NCBI GenBank assembly: GCA_002989075.1
Contig: PSQN01000017.1
Coordinates: 1,860,001-1,924,000, forward strand
Direction: 5' to 3'
DNA: 64,000 bases
From: Arthonia radiata
Taxonomy: Eukaryota; Ascomycota; Arthoniomycetes; Arthoniales; Arthoniaceae
Notes under the pieces: model-generated
Seen by the model: the letters and a program-made list of their open reading frames with translations, nothing else
Databases searched by the model: none
Told to the model about the DNA's origin: nothing
Translations under genes and position numbers: made by a program
Part shown: one piece after another, positions 30,166 to 42,769 of the stretch
Layout of the letters: every line of letters begins with the position of its first letter
How positions within the stretch are numbered: the first letter of the stretch is position 1

Positions 30166-31451
30166 ATGACCGCTCAAGACGCCACCGACCAGCTCAACGA
30201 AGAGCTCCTCGCCTCAATCCGCACCTCTCTCACCAGCAGTCCACGCCGCCCTCTGCTCCATCATCTCACCGCCGACAACTCCTGGCTCCTCCAACTGCCG
30301 CGTCCAGCTTCTCTCAGCTCGCCGCAGGACAACGCTAGGAGGAGGAGAACATCTCAGGCCTCTCAAAAGGCTGGCAAACATTGGTACAACATCGTCATCG
30401 ACCCGTGGCTCACCGGCTCTCACATCGACTACTTCGCCTGGGTAAGCCTTAGAGCACCCGCACATTCCGTGCTGTTGTCTCAAACCCATCGCCAGACAGC
30501 TAGGACGCCGGCGTTGTCTCTTGATGCTCTGACTGAAACCTGAATGAATTTCAGAAGAGACTCTGCTGACATTTTCGTCGATAGTTCTCTCAGCAATGGC
30601 ACCTCACTGAGCCCGCATGCCCTGATATTGCCGCGGTCGACGCCCTCATAAACCGCGTCGAGGCGCTCACAGCCCGTGTGAGTTCGCAGGACAGAGAACA
30701 CGAGATATCCGATGAGGACACAAGCAAAAGCGCCATCGACGTCGTCTTCATACTCCACGAATTCACAGACCACTGCCATCGCCCTACGCTCTCGCAAATC
30801 CACCCAAATGTCCCTGTCCTCGCGACCGTTAAAGCTGCGTCCCTCATTAGCGGGTGGAAACACTTCAACTCCGTGACCGAGATCCCGAATTTCGTCCCGC
30901 CCGGCTCCTCAAAAGACAACGACCTGGACTGGCGGACACGCTCCCTTCCACCGCTTCCTGAGTGGATCAGCGTCAGCCGCCTCACGACACCAAATGACAC
31001 GGGATACCTGCACTCGGCGCTTATGATTGCCTTCAACTTCAACGACGACATATACTCCCAAGACGAAGGTGCGGCGGCGGCGGAGGCAATCATACACACG
31101 CCGCACGGCCTTCCTATCAGCTCGCTCGAGAAAATCAAGGAGGCGAAGCCGCCGATACGGACGTTAGCGCTGCTGCATGGGTTGACTACGGTGACGATTA
31201 CGGGATTGGGTACAATCAATCTTGGTGCGAAAAACGGACTGGAGGTGCAGCGGTTCCTAGGCGCAAAGTATTGGATGCAAACACATGATGAAGAAAAGAA
31301 GGGCGCGGGGCTGATTGGAAAGTTGTTGGGGAAGAGGCGATGGAGTGTCGAGGACGCTGTGGAGATGTATCAGAAGGAGCATGCGAATGAGGAGGAGCCG
31401 AAGCCGCGGTTCATGACCGTGCAAAACGGGGAGAGTGTTGTGCTCGAGTAG
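30166..31451 (+). CDS. Metallo-beta-lactamase-fold protein
   Basis: Two exons: 30166-30441 and 30585-31451 (intron 143 bp, phase 0), 380 residues. The N-terminal part has WYNIVIDPWLTGSHIDYFAW, typical of UlaG-like metallo-beta-lactamase proteins just before the metal site. After the junction come helices, then AIDVVFILHEFTDHCHRPTL, where HEFTDH stands at the H-x-H-x-D-H position with the usual metal-binding spacing. LATVKAASLISGWKHF, LMIAFNF and YSPHG-like IHTPHGL follow. The C-terminus is charged. This group is widespread in fungi and uncharacterised; a hydrolase role is only a family guess. It is convergent with white collar 2. Confidence 0.72.
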
Positions 31452-31749
31452 AGGTTGGTTGAGTCGAGCTTTGGTAGATATTACCATCACGATGTTCCTA
31501 ATGGCTGACGACGGTATGAACTGCATAATAAGCAGCCTTTGGCTTTGATAACAACCTGGATATTGCTATCACAATGATGGCTCTCAGACTTTGGGAGCTT
31601 TGTTACACTCGTAAATCACAAATGTTTACCACCTGACGACGCCGCGCATACGTTCAAGACGTAAAAATTCAGCAAGTGATAAGACCGCTTCTTTTTTTCT
31701 CCCATCTGCTCGCCTTGCCCTCACACAACCTAACTTCCCTTTTTCATTG

Positions 31750-33957
31750 TCAGCCCTGCCCTCCTCCTCCTATTCCTCCGCCAGGATCTCCATACCCGCC
31801 CTGTTGTGCCTGTCTCTTCGCTTCGTGCCCAGACATCGAGCCCATCATACCCACCATATCCATATTCACGGAGCTACCTCCAAAATCCATCGCGTTCAAG
31901 CCCGACAGCGTCTGGTTGGGATTGTTGCTCCCTTGACCTGAGATTCCGCCTTGCATACCCACGTTCATCGCACCAGCCATGGGATTTGCGCCACTCATAC
32001 TCTGCGTCATACCTGGTTGCATCTGCTGGCTCATCTTGTTCGGTGCGATGGGCGTCTGTGGTTGGCTGACCATGCCCTGGCCTGACATGACCTGCTGCTG
32101 TGAAGGTGCCGGTTGTATCGAAAGACCGCCCTGCGAATTCGCCGAGCTGCCTGCAGCAGGCACCGCTTGCCCACCACTATGCTGTGTCGCGCCGTGGTTC
32201 AATCGCGCACTTCCGTCGCCTCCAGTGCCGCCTCCACTCGTCTCGCCAATCGCATTCTCTGGTATCGTCCCCATCTGCTGTGGCTGCTGTTGTCCCGCGC
32301 TCGTGTGTGCACCGGGACCCGCTCCACCACCACTCGCACCGGGCACCATTGGCGCAGGTTTCGTGGTGTTCCCTGCCGCGTTGCCACCAGGCCCATTATT
32401 GCGTTTCTTCTCCTGCTTCGCCCACCGCAGACCGCATGCATTACACAGCGTCTTCGGGCCGTTCGGACCGCGCCTCCATTCCGGACTGTCCAGAGTTCCA
32501 CAGTCTGTGCAGACATATTCGTCTGTTATCTTCTGCTTCTTCTTTTTGTCGTTCTCTGCGCCGATGGGGCTGTCACTGGTCCGCAAGTCGTCGCGACTCG
32601 TGCGGGCGACGTTCGGTGGGATCTCGATGCCCTGATCGCCACGCACGAGCATTGGCGACATGGCACCCGTGCTGATGCCCTTTGAGCGCTCGCCTTCGCG
32701 GTAGCGGAGACCAGTGAACATTTCGATGCCGTCCAGGTGATTGGAGCTTTCGTACCGCATCATTTTGTCATTAATGGAGTCCGGACGGGAGGCCGCGGTG
32801 GCTTCATCGAGGTTGCGTTGCGTGAGAGCGAAGTTGGAGATGGGCGGTTTGGCGGGAGGTGGCATGCCGTTGTATGCGGGCGGGGAGAGCGGGACATTGG
32901 CTTCGCTGGACGAGGTGTGGCGTTGCTGTTGCAATTGCGCGGCTGCATCTGAAGGCGCGAAGGAGGTACGTGAAGCCGGTCCGGGAGGCATGGCAACACT
33001 AGGTGCTAAGCCAGGCGGCATATATTGCTGATGCATCTCCTCCTGCTCCTCGCGTTTGAGGTCGGCAATGCGCTTCTTTAATCGTTCATTTTCAATCTTG
33101 TGCTCTAAGAAGGAATCGAGGAGTGAGGCGTTCTTGTTCGGATAAGGGCGTGCCATCATAAAAAAGCCACGGCAGAACCCCAGGGAGTGTGAGGTCCCGC
33201 CAAAGTTGGAGACATCGGAGGAGAAGTGCGGGTGCCCGTGAGATTCGAAGATGCGGTAAGAGTCGTCGGCCTTGCGAAAACGGAAGAAGAAGCGAAGAGA
33301 ATTACCGCTGGCGATAGACTCGTTGAACTCCCGTACATACATTCCGTTGTCGTCGGGGTGAACGAAAGCAGTCATAAAGTTGCCAACGAGGCTTGAAGTT
33401 TCGTGCCCGGTGAGCGTTTTCGCTGAAGGCGAGACGTACATGATGCGACCGTCTGGTGTGAGGATATGAAGGAAGTCTCTGATCTCTTCTACGACGCGCG
33501 CACTCCAGTTGCGTCTTTTTGTGAAGTCTGTCAATGTGCTGCCAACGTTGGATGGAAGTTGCACGCCAAAGCCCGTTGGCAATGGCCCCGCACCCACGCC
33601 CGACATGTTAAAGTCCTGCTCTTCCATCTGGTTCTCATCCATCTGCTGCTGTTCTCGATATCCTTGTTGGCCATGATGCTGCGATAGCTCTACCGAAGGC
33701 TGGGGTACGTTTTGAATCTGTGAAGTCTGCTGCGGGGATAGAGCTGTGTCCAACGAGCCATCGTATCCGGGGTTCGCATCGGCACCAAAGTCCCCTAGAT
33801 CGAGATCATTTGCGAGAAAGCCGGCGTCGAAATCGTTCAGCTGGCCATCTCCCATATCAAACATGTCCTGCAGTTGCTGCTCGTTCGGATCTATCTGAAC
33901 ACCACTCAGCTCGAGCGACCGGACACAATCCACAAGAAGAGGTACGTACCGTGCCAT
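31750..33957 (-). CDS. wc-2: White collar 2-type PAS/GATA transcription factor
   Basis: 735 residues, single exon, ATG at 33957. An acidic N-terminus with [16 protein letters not shown] is followed by Gln-rich sequence. A PAS domain lies at about 156-265 ([58 protein letters not shown]), then a short coiled coil ([19 protein letters not shown]). A GATA zinc finger sits at about 479-512, [31 protein letters not shown], with C-x2-C-x18-C-x2-C and a basic tail. The C-terminal 220 residues are Gly/Gln/Met/Pro-rich. In Neurospora WC-2 pairs with WC-1 through PAS to form the blue-light and clock activator. This architecture is diagnostic; there is no LOV domain, so it is not WC-1. Confidence 0.94.
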   Translation of the reverse strand: MARYVPLLVDCVRSLELSGVQIDPNEQQLQDMFDMGDGQLNDFDAGFLANDLDLGDFGADANPGYDGSLDTALSPQQTSQIQNVPQPSVELSQHHGQQGYREQQQMDENQMEEQDFNMSGVGAGPLPTGFGVQLPSNVGSTLTDFTKRRNWSARVVEEIRDFLHILTPDGRIMYVSPSAKTLTGHETSSLVGNFMTAFVHPDDNGMYVREFNESIASGNSLRFFFRFRKADDSYRIFESHGHPHFSSDVSNFGGTSHSLGFCRGFFMMARPYPNKNASLLDSFLEHKIENERLKKRIADLKREEQEEMHQQYMPPGLAPSVAMPPGPASRTSFAPSDAAAQLQQQRHTSSSEANVPLSPPAYNGMPPPAKPPISNFALTQRNLDEATAASRPDSINDKMMRYESSNHLDGIEMFTGLRYREGERSKGISTGAMSPMLVRGDQGIEIPPNVARTSRDDLRTSDSPIGAENDKKKKQKITDEYVCTDCGTLDSPEWRRGPNGPKTLCNACGLRWAKQEKKRNNGPGGNAAGNTTKPAPMVPGASGGGAGPGAHTSAGQQQPQQMGTIPENAIGETSGGGTGGDGSARLNHGATQHSGGQAVPAAGSSANSQGGLSIQPAPSQQQVMSGQGMVSQPQTPIAPNKMSQQMQPGMTQSMSGANPMAGAMNVGMQGGISGQGSNNPNQTLSGLNAMDFGGSSVNMDMVGMMGSMSGHEAKRQAQQGGYGDPGGGIGGGGQG

Positions 33958-34602
33958 CTTGCATGGACATGTGGGGCTGCGATCCTAGGGAGTAAGATGA
34001 CAGGATGATGCTGGGGTGTTGTCTGGATCAAGGTTCATGTTGACATGGAGACAGGTTTGCGCCGGCGTAGCGGACGATGACCCAGTACACGGTCTTTGCG
34101 ACGCCTACAGCGGACTTCAGCCAGCTAACCAGACGTCGACAAGTCTCTCGGCTGACGTGCGCGGCGATGAACTCTCGGTCTTGAGCGTCGAAGACGAGAA
34201 CACGCTGGACGCAGTACCGCCATCTCGAACAACGTGGATGTGGCTTGAGCATTTCGTTGCCGAACCAGATCCATACGCAACATTGCCAGGTCTGGTTAGT
34301 CTCATCCGACCTGCTAATCATTTAGCCGTCGCAGCCTGCATTCCATCTTCGTCCTCATACATCCCCCGTGGTCTTTGATGGGACCCTCGAGTGGATGGCA
34401 GAAGCTATCTTGAAGACATTGGGAGAAATTTGAGCTTGGAAAGTGCCCTCATCGCCATCTACTGCAGGGTCCCTTCCTAGCCGCGGGTTTCCAGGGTCTG
34501 AGCCCAGATGCGCGATCCGGTCGCCCTCCGGATCGCAGAAAGCACGGGTGTGATCGAGATCGACCTCCTCTATTTTCCACCTTAAACGCCCTTTCCGATC
34601 CG
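33958..34602. other. Intergenic region upstream of wc-2
   Basis: About 645 bp from the wc-2 start to the LYS1 stop, both genes on the minus strand. It should hold the wc-2 promoter and leader. Short open frames on both strands overlap each other and resemble nothing known. Confidence 0.4.
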
Positions 34603-35985
<1,383 letters not shown>

Positions 35986-36432
35986 GGGACTTCTAAATAG
36001 CTCTACAAAGTTTGTTGTGAGCACGCTGTATGCTCTCAAGCCTCCACAATGAACCTAGATGACTTTTGCTAATTACTGAATTTATCAACTTGCGTGCACT
36101 TGCGTATGTCATTCGGCCGAGACGTCTTGCTAGCGCGTCCTCCGACGCGTACCCCATTTGGACGCGGTCACGGTCTTTGCTGCCTGGCCAAAAAGCAGTC
36201 TTGAGCTGTCGCTCCTTGGAGCAGCTCCAGCGATGCTTCAAAAGGACGCACACATCAACACTCCGTTGAAAAGTTTCCACTCATCTCTCCACAATTCTGT
36301 TCTCGACCCCCAATCCAACAAATTCACAACACAATGACCCATTGACCACAAACCTGAGCCGGGCAAACCTTTTAGGTCCCTACGATCATCTGCCAACCTA
36401 CTCTCCAAAGTCACAACCAGAACATCAGCGTC
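35986..36432. promoter_or_regulatory. Divergent promoter region, LYS1 / RAD50
   Basis: 447 bp shared by both promoters. One ACGCGT at 36145-36150 could be an MBF site for RAD50 but is single. I see no perfect TGACTCA box for general amino-acid control of LYS1. Confidence 0.45.
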
Positions 36433-39400
36433 ATGTCTCACGCGCAGTTGAACCAGCTGTCCGTGATGGGCATACGCTCATTCGACAACCAGACCGCCTC
36501 CGTCATCAAGTTCAATTCACCTCTCACCCTGATTGTCGGCCACAATGGATCAGGGAAGACTACGATCATTGAGTGTCTCAAGTACCTCACCACTGGCGAC
36601 CTGCCACCCAACAGCAAAGGCGGAGCCTTCATCCACGACCCTAAGCTATGTGCAGAGAAAGAGGTTCTTGCCGTCTGCAAGTTATCCTATCAGAATACTC
36701 AGGATCGAAAGATGATCTGCAGTCGCCGACTGCAGCTCACAGTCAAGAAGAACACGAGGCAGATGAAGACACTAGAGGGCCAGCTTGTCATGTACGGCAA
36801 TGGAGAGCGTACCGCCATCTCATCTAGGGTGGCTGAACTTGATCAAATGGTCCCGATGTACCTTGGCGTCTCAAAGTCGATCCTAGACAATGTCATCTTC
36901 TGCCATCAGGACGAGAGTTTGTGGCCAATGAGCGAGCCCAGCGTTTTGAAGAAGAAGTTCGACGAGATCTTCGAGGCCATGAAGTACACCAAAGCTATTG
37001 ACAACATCAAGGTCCTCAAGAAGAAGTACAACGAGGAACTTGGCAAGCTGAAGATCATCGAAGGCCACGCCAAAGAGGAGAAGTCCAAGGGCGAAAAGTC
37101 GGAGAAGCAGCAAAAGCAGCTTGAGAGTGAGATACAAGTGCTTCGTGCACGCTCTCATGAGCTGCAGAAGCAGATCACCGACGCGGAAGAGAAGTATGCG
37201 CATGCTCAGGACAATGCCGCCAGCTTCAACGAGATCATTTCTTCCCTGAGTGGCAAGCGTATTGAGGCCAAGGCCAAGGAAGACAGTCTTCAGGACCTGG
37301 AACAGCACATCACCGTCATGAGCAACACAGACGAAGAGCTTCGCTCCATGCTCGACAAATATCAGGATCGAGTTGCTCACTTCCAAGAGGATCTTATGGA
37401 CAAGAAGGAGAACTATCATGACTTGGAAGACCAGATCGCCGAGTGCCGAACCAAGATCGAAGACAAAGGCCGTGAAAAGGGCAAACTTGATGCTGCCACG
37501 GAGACATACGAGAGCCAGCTGCAGCGCCGTGAAGAGATGGTGAAGAAGTCAGCTCATGATCACAACATCCGCGGCTATGACCAAGAGCTTGACGATGATC
37601 AAGTCAAGTCCTTCATGGACCGCATCGCAAAGATGGCTAAGGATCAGCGTTCAGCGCTTGAGCGAGCTCAGAAGCAATCTCGCGAGGAGAACAAGAAAGT
37701 CCAAGATGCTCTGAACAATCTCAACAACCGTAAGCACACCCTGCATCACAGTATGCAGTCCACTAAGGAGTCTGTCGCCGAGAGTGATCGCAAGGCTAAG
37801 CAACTGCGCGAGAAAGCCCATACTGTCAATGTTGATGAGGGCCGTCAGGCAGTACTGCAGAGCAACGTTGATGATGTTGAGGCGAAACTCCAGAAAGCAA
37901 CTGAAACCTGGGAACAGGGAAATTGGGACAAGCAAATCTCAGATCTACAGTCCAACGTTCAGTCCCACGATCGCATTATTGATCAGCTGCAATCCGATCT
38001 CTTCAAGGCTTCCAAGCACAACGAAGAGGCTACTCGAGCGAACATCCTGAAAGACGACCTCAAGCGTACAAAGCTTGAGCTGCAGACCATGCAAGGTGCG
38101 CACAAGGACGACCTGGGCGAGGTTATTGACTCAGCTTGGACGCCTAAGGATATAGCCGAGCGATTTGCATCTGCCCAGGCGTCCAAGACCGCGAATCTCC
38201 AACACGCCGAGAAGCAGCGTGACGGTACGTCACAAGAGCTGCAACAGATCGCTTTCAAGCTCAAGACTGCTCGGGATGACCTCAAAACGAAGAAGGCGGA
38301 GCAGGAGAAGATGCGTAAGCGCGTCAAAGAAGTGCTTCAAGAGAATGAGGACCCTTCGCAATACGACGAGGTTCTGAAGAATGCCGAAGAAGGTTACGAG
38401 GAGCTGACCAGCGAAAACTTGTCCTGGACTGCCATGCGAGACTACTACGAGGCTTGTCAGCGCACTCTCAATGAAAAGAACAGCTGTCAGCTGTGCACTC
38501 GAGCGTTTCGAGCTGAGTCGGAGAAAACAGCTATTCGTAAGAAGATCGACCAACAGCTGAGAAAAGCTGAGGAGACTTTGAGGGAACAGAACAAGGCTGA
38601 GTATGAGGGCGAGATGAATGCAATGAGGCAGGCGAGGCCTTCATACGATCGATGGGTGGTGTTGCGCGATGAGGAAGTTCCCCGAGCGCAGAAGGAGATT
38701 GACCGCCTTGAGCCGAAGCATGATGAACTTTCGAGAAAGATTGATCGCGAGGACGGAGAAGTGCAACAGCGTCAATCTTTTAAAGCTGATTTAGATTCAT
38801 GGAGTGACACTGTTCGCAAGCTTACCGATCACGTCAACAACGTTAGTCGCTACGAAGGAGAGTTGGGAGGTCTCACTCAGAAACAGTCTCAATCAGGGTC
38901 TTTAAAGTCAGCAGATGAGCTTCATACGCAGATTCGAGAGGAGAGCGAGCAGCGACGCTCCGCCGATTCGACATTGTCTCGCCTCCGATCTGATCGGGAA
39001 GAGGCTCAATCCAATGTTAATAGGTTTGAACTTGGCCTTCGCGACGAGCGTAGCAAGTTGAGTACTGTCACTCAGCAACTGAAAGACAAGTCAGCCATCA
39101 AAGAGCAGATCGAGGAGCTCAAGCGTCACACTGAATCGCTACGCTCTAGCATGACGGAGATTGACCGTGAGCTTGCCAGTCTCGTCCCCGAGATAGAACA
39201 GACTCAGCTCAAGTTCGATGACGTCTCCAATCGCGGTGCAAAGCGTGAGAGCGAGATCCAAGAGACAATGACCGACTTGTCCAACACGCTTAGCAGCCTT
39301 GAGAACGCCGACCATGGCATTCAGTCCTACCTCTCCGCCAACGTGCAATCCCAGCTGCAATCCTGCGAGCGCGCCATCAAGTCCCTCCGCTCGGATGCTG

Positions 39401-40359
39401 CCCGCCTCGAGAAAGAACAAAAGACCCTCACCTCTGAGATCAACAAGCTAAAGGAAGAGGAGAACAAGCACGATCAAACCCAGCGCCAAATCAACGAGAA
39501 TCTCCGCTACCGTACTAGTTGCCGCTCCCTTGAAGCCTCCCGTCAAGAAATTGCGGAACTTGAATCTCACAACGCTGAGTCTGACCGTCATCACTGGCAG
39601 CACGAAGCCTCCAAGTGGCAAAACCGCCGCAACAAGCTGACCGCCGACAACGCCGGCGTCATCGGGGAGACCAAGTCCAAAGATCAGGAGCTCGAGCGTC
39701 TCATCGCGGACTGGGAGACAATGTACAACGGCGCAGCCTTTCGCTATCGCGAAGCGCATATCAAAGTCGAGGTGACGAGACACGCAGTTACGGACTTGGG
39801 GCTGTACGCCGGCGCGCTCGACATGGCGATCATGCGCTACCACGCCCTCAAGATGGACGAGATCAACGAGATCATCGACGACCTCTGGCGCCGCACCTAC
39901 CAGGGCACCGACGTCGACACCGTGCTCATCCGCTCTGACAACGAGGGTCCCACACGCGCCGGTAATAAATCTTACAACTACCGCGTCTGCATGATCAAGC
40001 AGGATGCAGAGATGGACATGCGTGGCCGCTGCTCCGCCGGTCAGAAGGTGTTGGCTTCTATCATCATCCGCCTCGCACTCGCCGAGTGCTTTGGCACGAA
40101 CTGCGGCGTCATGGCGCTGGACGAGCCGACCACCAACCTCGATCGTGACAACATTCGAGCGCTGGCCAGCAGTCTGAACAGCATCATTAAGAGTCGTGCA
40201 GGCATGCAGCGCAACTTTCAGTTGATTGTGATCACGCACGACGAAGAGTTTTTGCGGGACATGCGCGCGAGTGATTTCTGTGATGACTACTGGCGCGTGA
40301 GCAGAAACGAGCGGCAGAAGAGTGTGATTGAGAAGCAGAGTTTGCAGGGGGTGTGGTGA
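36433..40359 (+). CDS. RAD50: Rad50, SMC-like ATPase of the Mre11 complex
   Basis: 1308 residues in one exon (yeast Rad50 has 1312). The N-terminal ATPase half has MGIRSFDN...NSPLTLIVGHNGSGKTT (Walker A, 36-44) and the Q-loop region NVIFCHQDES. Two very long coiled-coil arms flank the zinc hook CQLC at residues 685-688. The C-terminal half has the ABC signature RGRCSAGQKVLASIIIRLALAE (about 1197-1218) and Walker B GVMALDEPTTNLD (about 1226-1238), then the H-loop VITHDEEFL. It bridges and tethers DNA ends with Mre11 and Nbs1/Xrs2 in break repair, telomere care and checkpoint signalling. All catalytic features are intact. Confidence 0.98.
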   Translation: MSHAQLNQLSVMGIRSFDNQTASVIKFNSPLTLIVGHNGSGKTTIIECLKYLTTGDLPPNSKGGAFIHDPKLCAEKEVLAVCKLSYQNTQDRKMICSRRLQLTVKKNTRQMKTLEGQLVMYGNGERTAISSRVAELDQMVPMYLGVSKSILDNVIFCHQDESLWPMSEPSVLKKKFDEIFEAMKYTKAIDNIKVLKKKYNEELGKLKIIEGHAKEEKSKGEKSEKQQKQLESEIQVLRARSHELQKQITDAEEKYAHAQDNAASFNEIISSLSGKRIEAKAKEDSLQDLEQHITVMSNTDEELRSMLDKYQDRVAHFQEDLMDKKENYHDLEDQIAECRTKIEDKGREKGKLDAATETYESQLQRREEMVKKSAHDHNIRGYDQELDDDQVKSFMDRIAKMAKDQRSALERAQKQSREENKKVQDALNNLNNRKHTLHHSMQSTKESVAESDRKAKQLREKAHTVNVDEGRQAVLQSNVDDVEAKLQKATETWEQGNWDKQISDLQSNVQSHDRIIDQLQSDLFKASKHNEEATRANILKDDLKRTKLELQTMQGAHKDDLGEVIDSAWTPKDIAERFASAQASKTANLQHAEKQRDGTSQELQQIAFKLKTARDDLKTKKAEQEKMRKRVKEVLQENEDPSQYDEVLKNAEEGYEELTSENLSWTAMRDYYEACQRTLNEKNSCQLCTRAFRAESEKTAIRKKIDQQLRKAEETLREQNKAEYEGEMNAMRQARPSYDRWVVLRDEEVPRAQKEIDRLEPKHDELSRKIDREDGEVQQRQSFKADLDSWSDTVRKLTDHVNNVSRYEGELGGLTQKQSQSGSLKSADELHTQIREESEQRRSADSTLSRLRSDREEAQSNVNRFELGLRDERSKLSTVTQQLKDKSAIKEQIEELKRHTESLRSSMTEIDRELASLVPEIEQTQLKFDDVSNRGAKRESEIQETMTDLSNTLSSLENADHGIQSYLSANVQSQLQSCERAIKSLRSDAARLEKEQKTLTSEINKLKEEENKHDQTQRQINENLRYRTSCRSLEASRQEIAELESHNAESDRHHWQHEASKWQNRRNKLTADNAGVIGETKSKDQELERLIADWETMYNGAAFRYREAHIKVEVTRHAVTDLGLYAGALDMAIMRYHALKMDEINEIIDDLWRRTYQGTDVDTVLIRSDNEGPTRAGNKSYNYRVCMIKQDAEMDMRGRCSAGQKVLASIIIRLALAECFGTNCGVMALDEPTTNLDRDNIRALASSLNSIIKSRAGMQRNFQLIVITHDEEFLRDMRASDFCDDYWRVSRNERQKSVIEKQSLQGVW

Positions 40360-41276
40360 GCGCTGTTACGGGGAGATTGTCTACCGGGTATGGTGAATGC
40401 GGCTCAATTTTGTGGTATGTGAGTCCTGGGAAATAAGGCTAGTCTGCCTGAGGAGGCGCTGTCACGAATCACGATGGATACGAGAAATGACGCCACCTGC
40501 GGGTGCCTCAATGTTCGCTGGGATGCGCCGGCCGCCCGCATCACCCAGGCCGCGTGCCGACTGTCATGAGTATAACGGGCCGACGGGGAGGGTTACGCAC
40601 GGGCAACATGTTCGTCTTACGTCGGTCACGGTTGCACCTTGAGAGGGGCATGTACATATCCGTCTTAGACATTCTGCTGCATAGCGAGGTGCATGTGTAC
40701 GAAATAGTGTGTATGATACGACGAGATATTCCTCGGCTTTTCAGCTTGGTCAGCTTCAAGTGCTTCTGCAGTGACACATTGCATAGGGAAGCATTCTGGA
40801 AGATAAGTGTGTGGTAGCACAACAGGCGAGGCGCACGAAGTTCGGGGTGTTGAGGCGAGAAAGGATCCTTACATCTCAACTACCACGCGCTCCCAGCTTG
40901 AGCGCAGAAGTCTGGACGATTCTCCGCGCGATAGAGCTGTCTCGCGTCGGAGACGGCTGCCAAAACCGTGAGTAACCTGCGAGCATGCGCGATTCAAGGC
41001 TGCAGATTGGGCGTATCACGAGCGTGAGAGACTCAAGATGTGGCGGGGCTGGAGGGTGCGTCAAGGCCAAGGACTGACGAGCAAAAGCAGCTTCGGAGTG
41101 TGTCAGAAAGGGGGAAGGGAGCGAAGAGACCAAAAGATGGAGAGGGTTAGGTCTGCATGGTCGCGAGACAAAGCGTCAGCATTGGACGACTGCACTTGCG
41201 CTGGCACAGATGCGTCAGCAGCAAACTTCGTACATCAAATGTACAGAGGGCGTGCACGGTATCAATTTGCTTATGT
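40360..41276. other. Intergenic region between convergent RAD50 and PPIL4-like genes
   Basis: About 920 bp. Several short open frames exist on both strands, none with an ATG-led, family-like protein. Nothing supportable seen. Confidence 0.4.
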
Positions 41277-42769
41277 TTAGCGGCGACGACGGTCATCTCT
41301 GTGCCGATCGCGGCTACCGTCGCGGCTGCGATCCCTTCGTCTGTCACGATTGTCTCTGTATCGCTCGTGACTCCAGTATCGACGTCGTGGAGGTGGGCTT
41401 CTGCTTCGTGAATCCTGACGTCGAGACTGGTCGTGTCGAGGTCCCCCATCATGGCGAGGGCATTCCCGCTCATCTCCCCTTCGATCCCCTCCATGACCAC
41501 GGCCACCTCCACGATCGTCGAACACCATGCCGCCTCTTCCCACGTCTCGGCGCTTAGGACGCTCGTCTTCGGCGCGATATTGCTTTTTCTTTTCTAAGCT
41601 CTCAACACCGCCAAAGCCACCGCGACCTCCGCCACTCCACTTACCTCCTTTCACTCTATCCCAGACATCTGCCATGCGACTCACGCTCTGACTGAAATCC
41701 ACGTGAATGCGATGATCGTCAATCAGAATGCCGTCCATCTTGAAGTAGGCTTGCTCGCATGATTCGCGATCAGCGAATTCAATGAAAGCATACTGCAAGC
41801 TGTCTCCTGACTTTTTGTCTCGAATGACCTCGCACGACATAATCTTGCCAAACCGACTGAATATGAGTTCGAGGTCTTCATCTTGTGTCACGGGGTTGAG
41901 CTTGCACACGAACAATACATTCTCCGGGGGAGCCACCTCGGCAAATGGTAGATCGCCGACCATCTCGAGTGTGAGGGCCTGCGCCCTGGCCTCTCGTTCT
42001 CGCCGTAGCTGCTCGAGCGCTTCTTGATCCGCATTTTCGTCCAACTCTTCATCGTCTGCAATGCGAACTGTGGCGCGCTGAGCAGGTGTGGGCATTGGTG
42101 ATTCTGGCGGTTCCGTGAAGCCTGGTGGATCTGGAATATCGCCCTCGTCCAGCACGATCGTATGCCGTATCCTGATGTCCTTAAGGGGCCGGCCGTCATG
42201 GTCTAAGAACGCGGTGTTGATCTTCTCAAGTGTATCGAACCCTTCTACAACTTTTCCAAAGACGGCTGCCCGTCCATCGAGGTAGTCCAGGTTGTCGCCG
42301 AGCGTAATGAGGAACTGGCTTGCTGCTTCCCGGATATCTGGGTCTGCTTGGGTCGGTGTCGTCGCTAGGCTGACAGTGCCACGCTCACTGTGCTTCAGCT
42401 TAGGGTGAAACTCGGGTGCAAAGGTCTTCTTGAAGGCTGTGGCACCGGGGAGCTGGCCCCAGATCGAGGTGCCGCCATCACTATCTTTTGAACCAGGACC
42501 AATTGGATCGCCGGTTTGGAAGGAAAAGTTGGGCTGGACGGTGTGTATGGGCGCAAAGTTGTAGTATTTGAGCTTGCAAAGCTTGAGAAAGCTAGTAACG
42601 TTAGGGATGTGAGCTTCGATAGATCAGCTTTGAAGGTTTTTGCGAAGACCGGGATTCATTCGAGATCAGCGAGGGCATCTGGCACTCACTTCTCACAGGC
42701 TTTGGGAGCGTTAGCTACGGATAGATCGATCGTGATATCGCCCAGGGAAGTCTCAAGCAGCACACTCAT
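41277..42769 (-). CDS. Cyclophilin-RRM protein, PPIL4 type
   Basis: Two exons: 42769-42690 and 42591-41277 (intron 98 bp), 464 residues. The first exon encodes [16 protein letters not shown], the cyclophilin start. After the splice the peptidyl-prolyl isomerase fold runs on with [90 protein letters not shown]. An RRM lies at about 248-330 ([42 protein letters not shown]). A long Arg/Asp/Gly-rich tail (about 345-464) follows. PPIL4-type proteins are nuclear and associate with the spliceosome. The usual catalytic Arg and Trp of active cyclophilins are not obvious, as in the family. Confidence 0.95.

Noticed and set aside
34016-34378. Overlapping open frames on both strands upstream of wc-2
   Set aside because: Neither strand gives a recognisable protein; the position fits the wc-2 promoter and leader.
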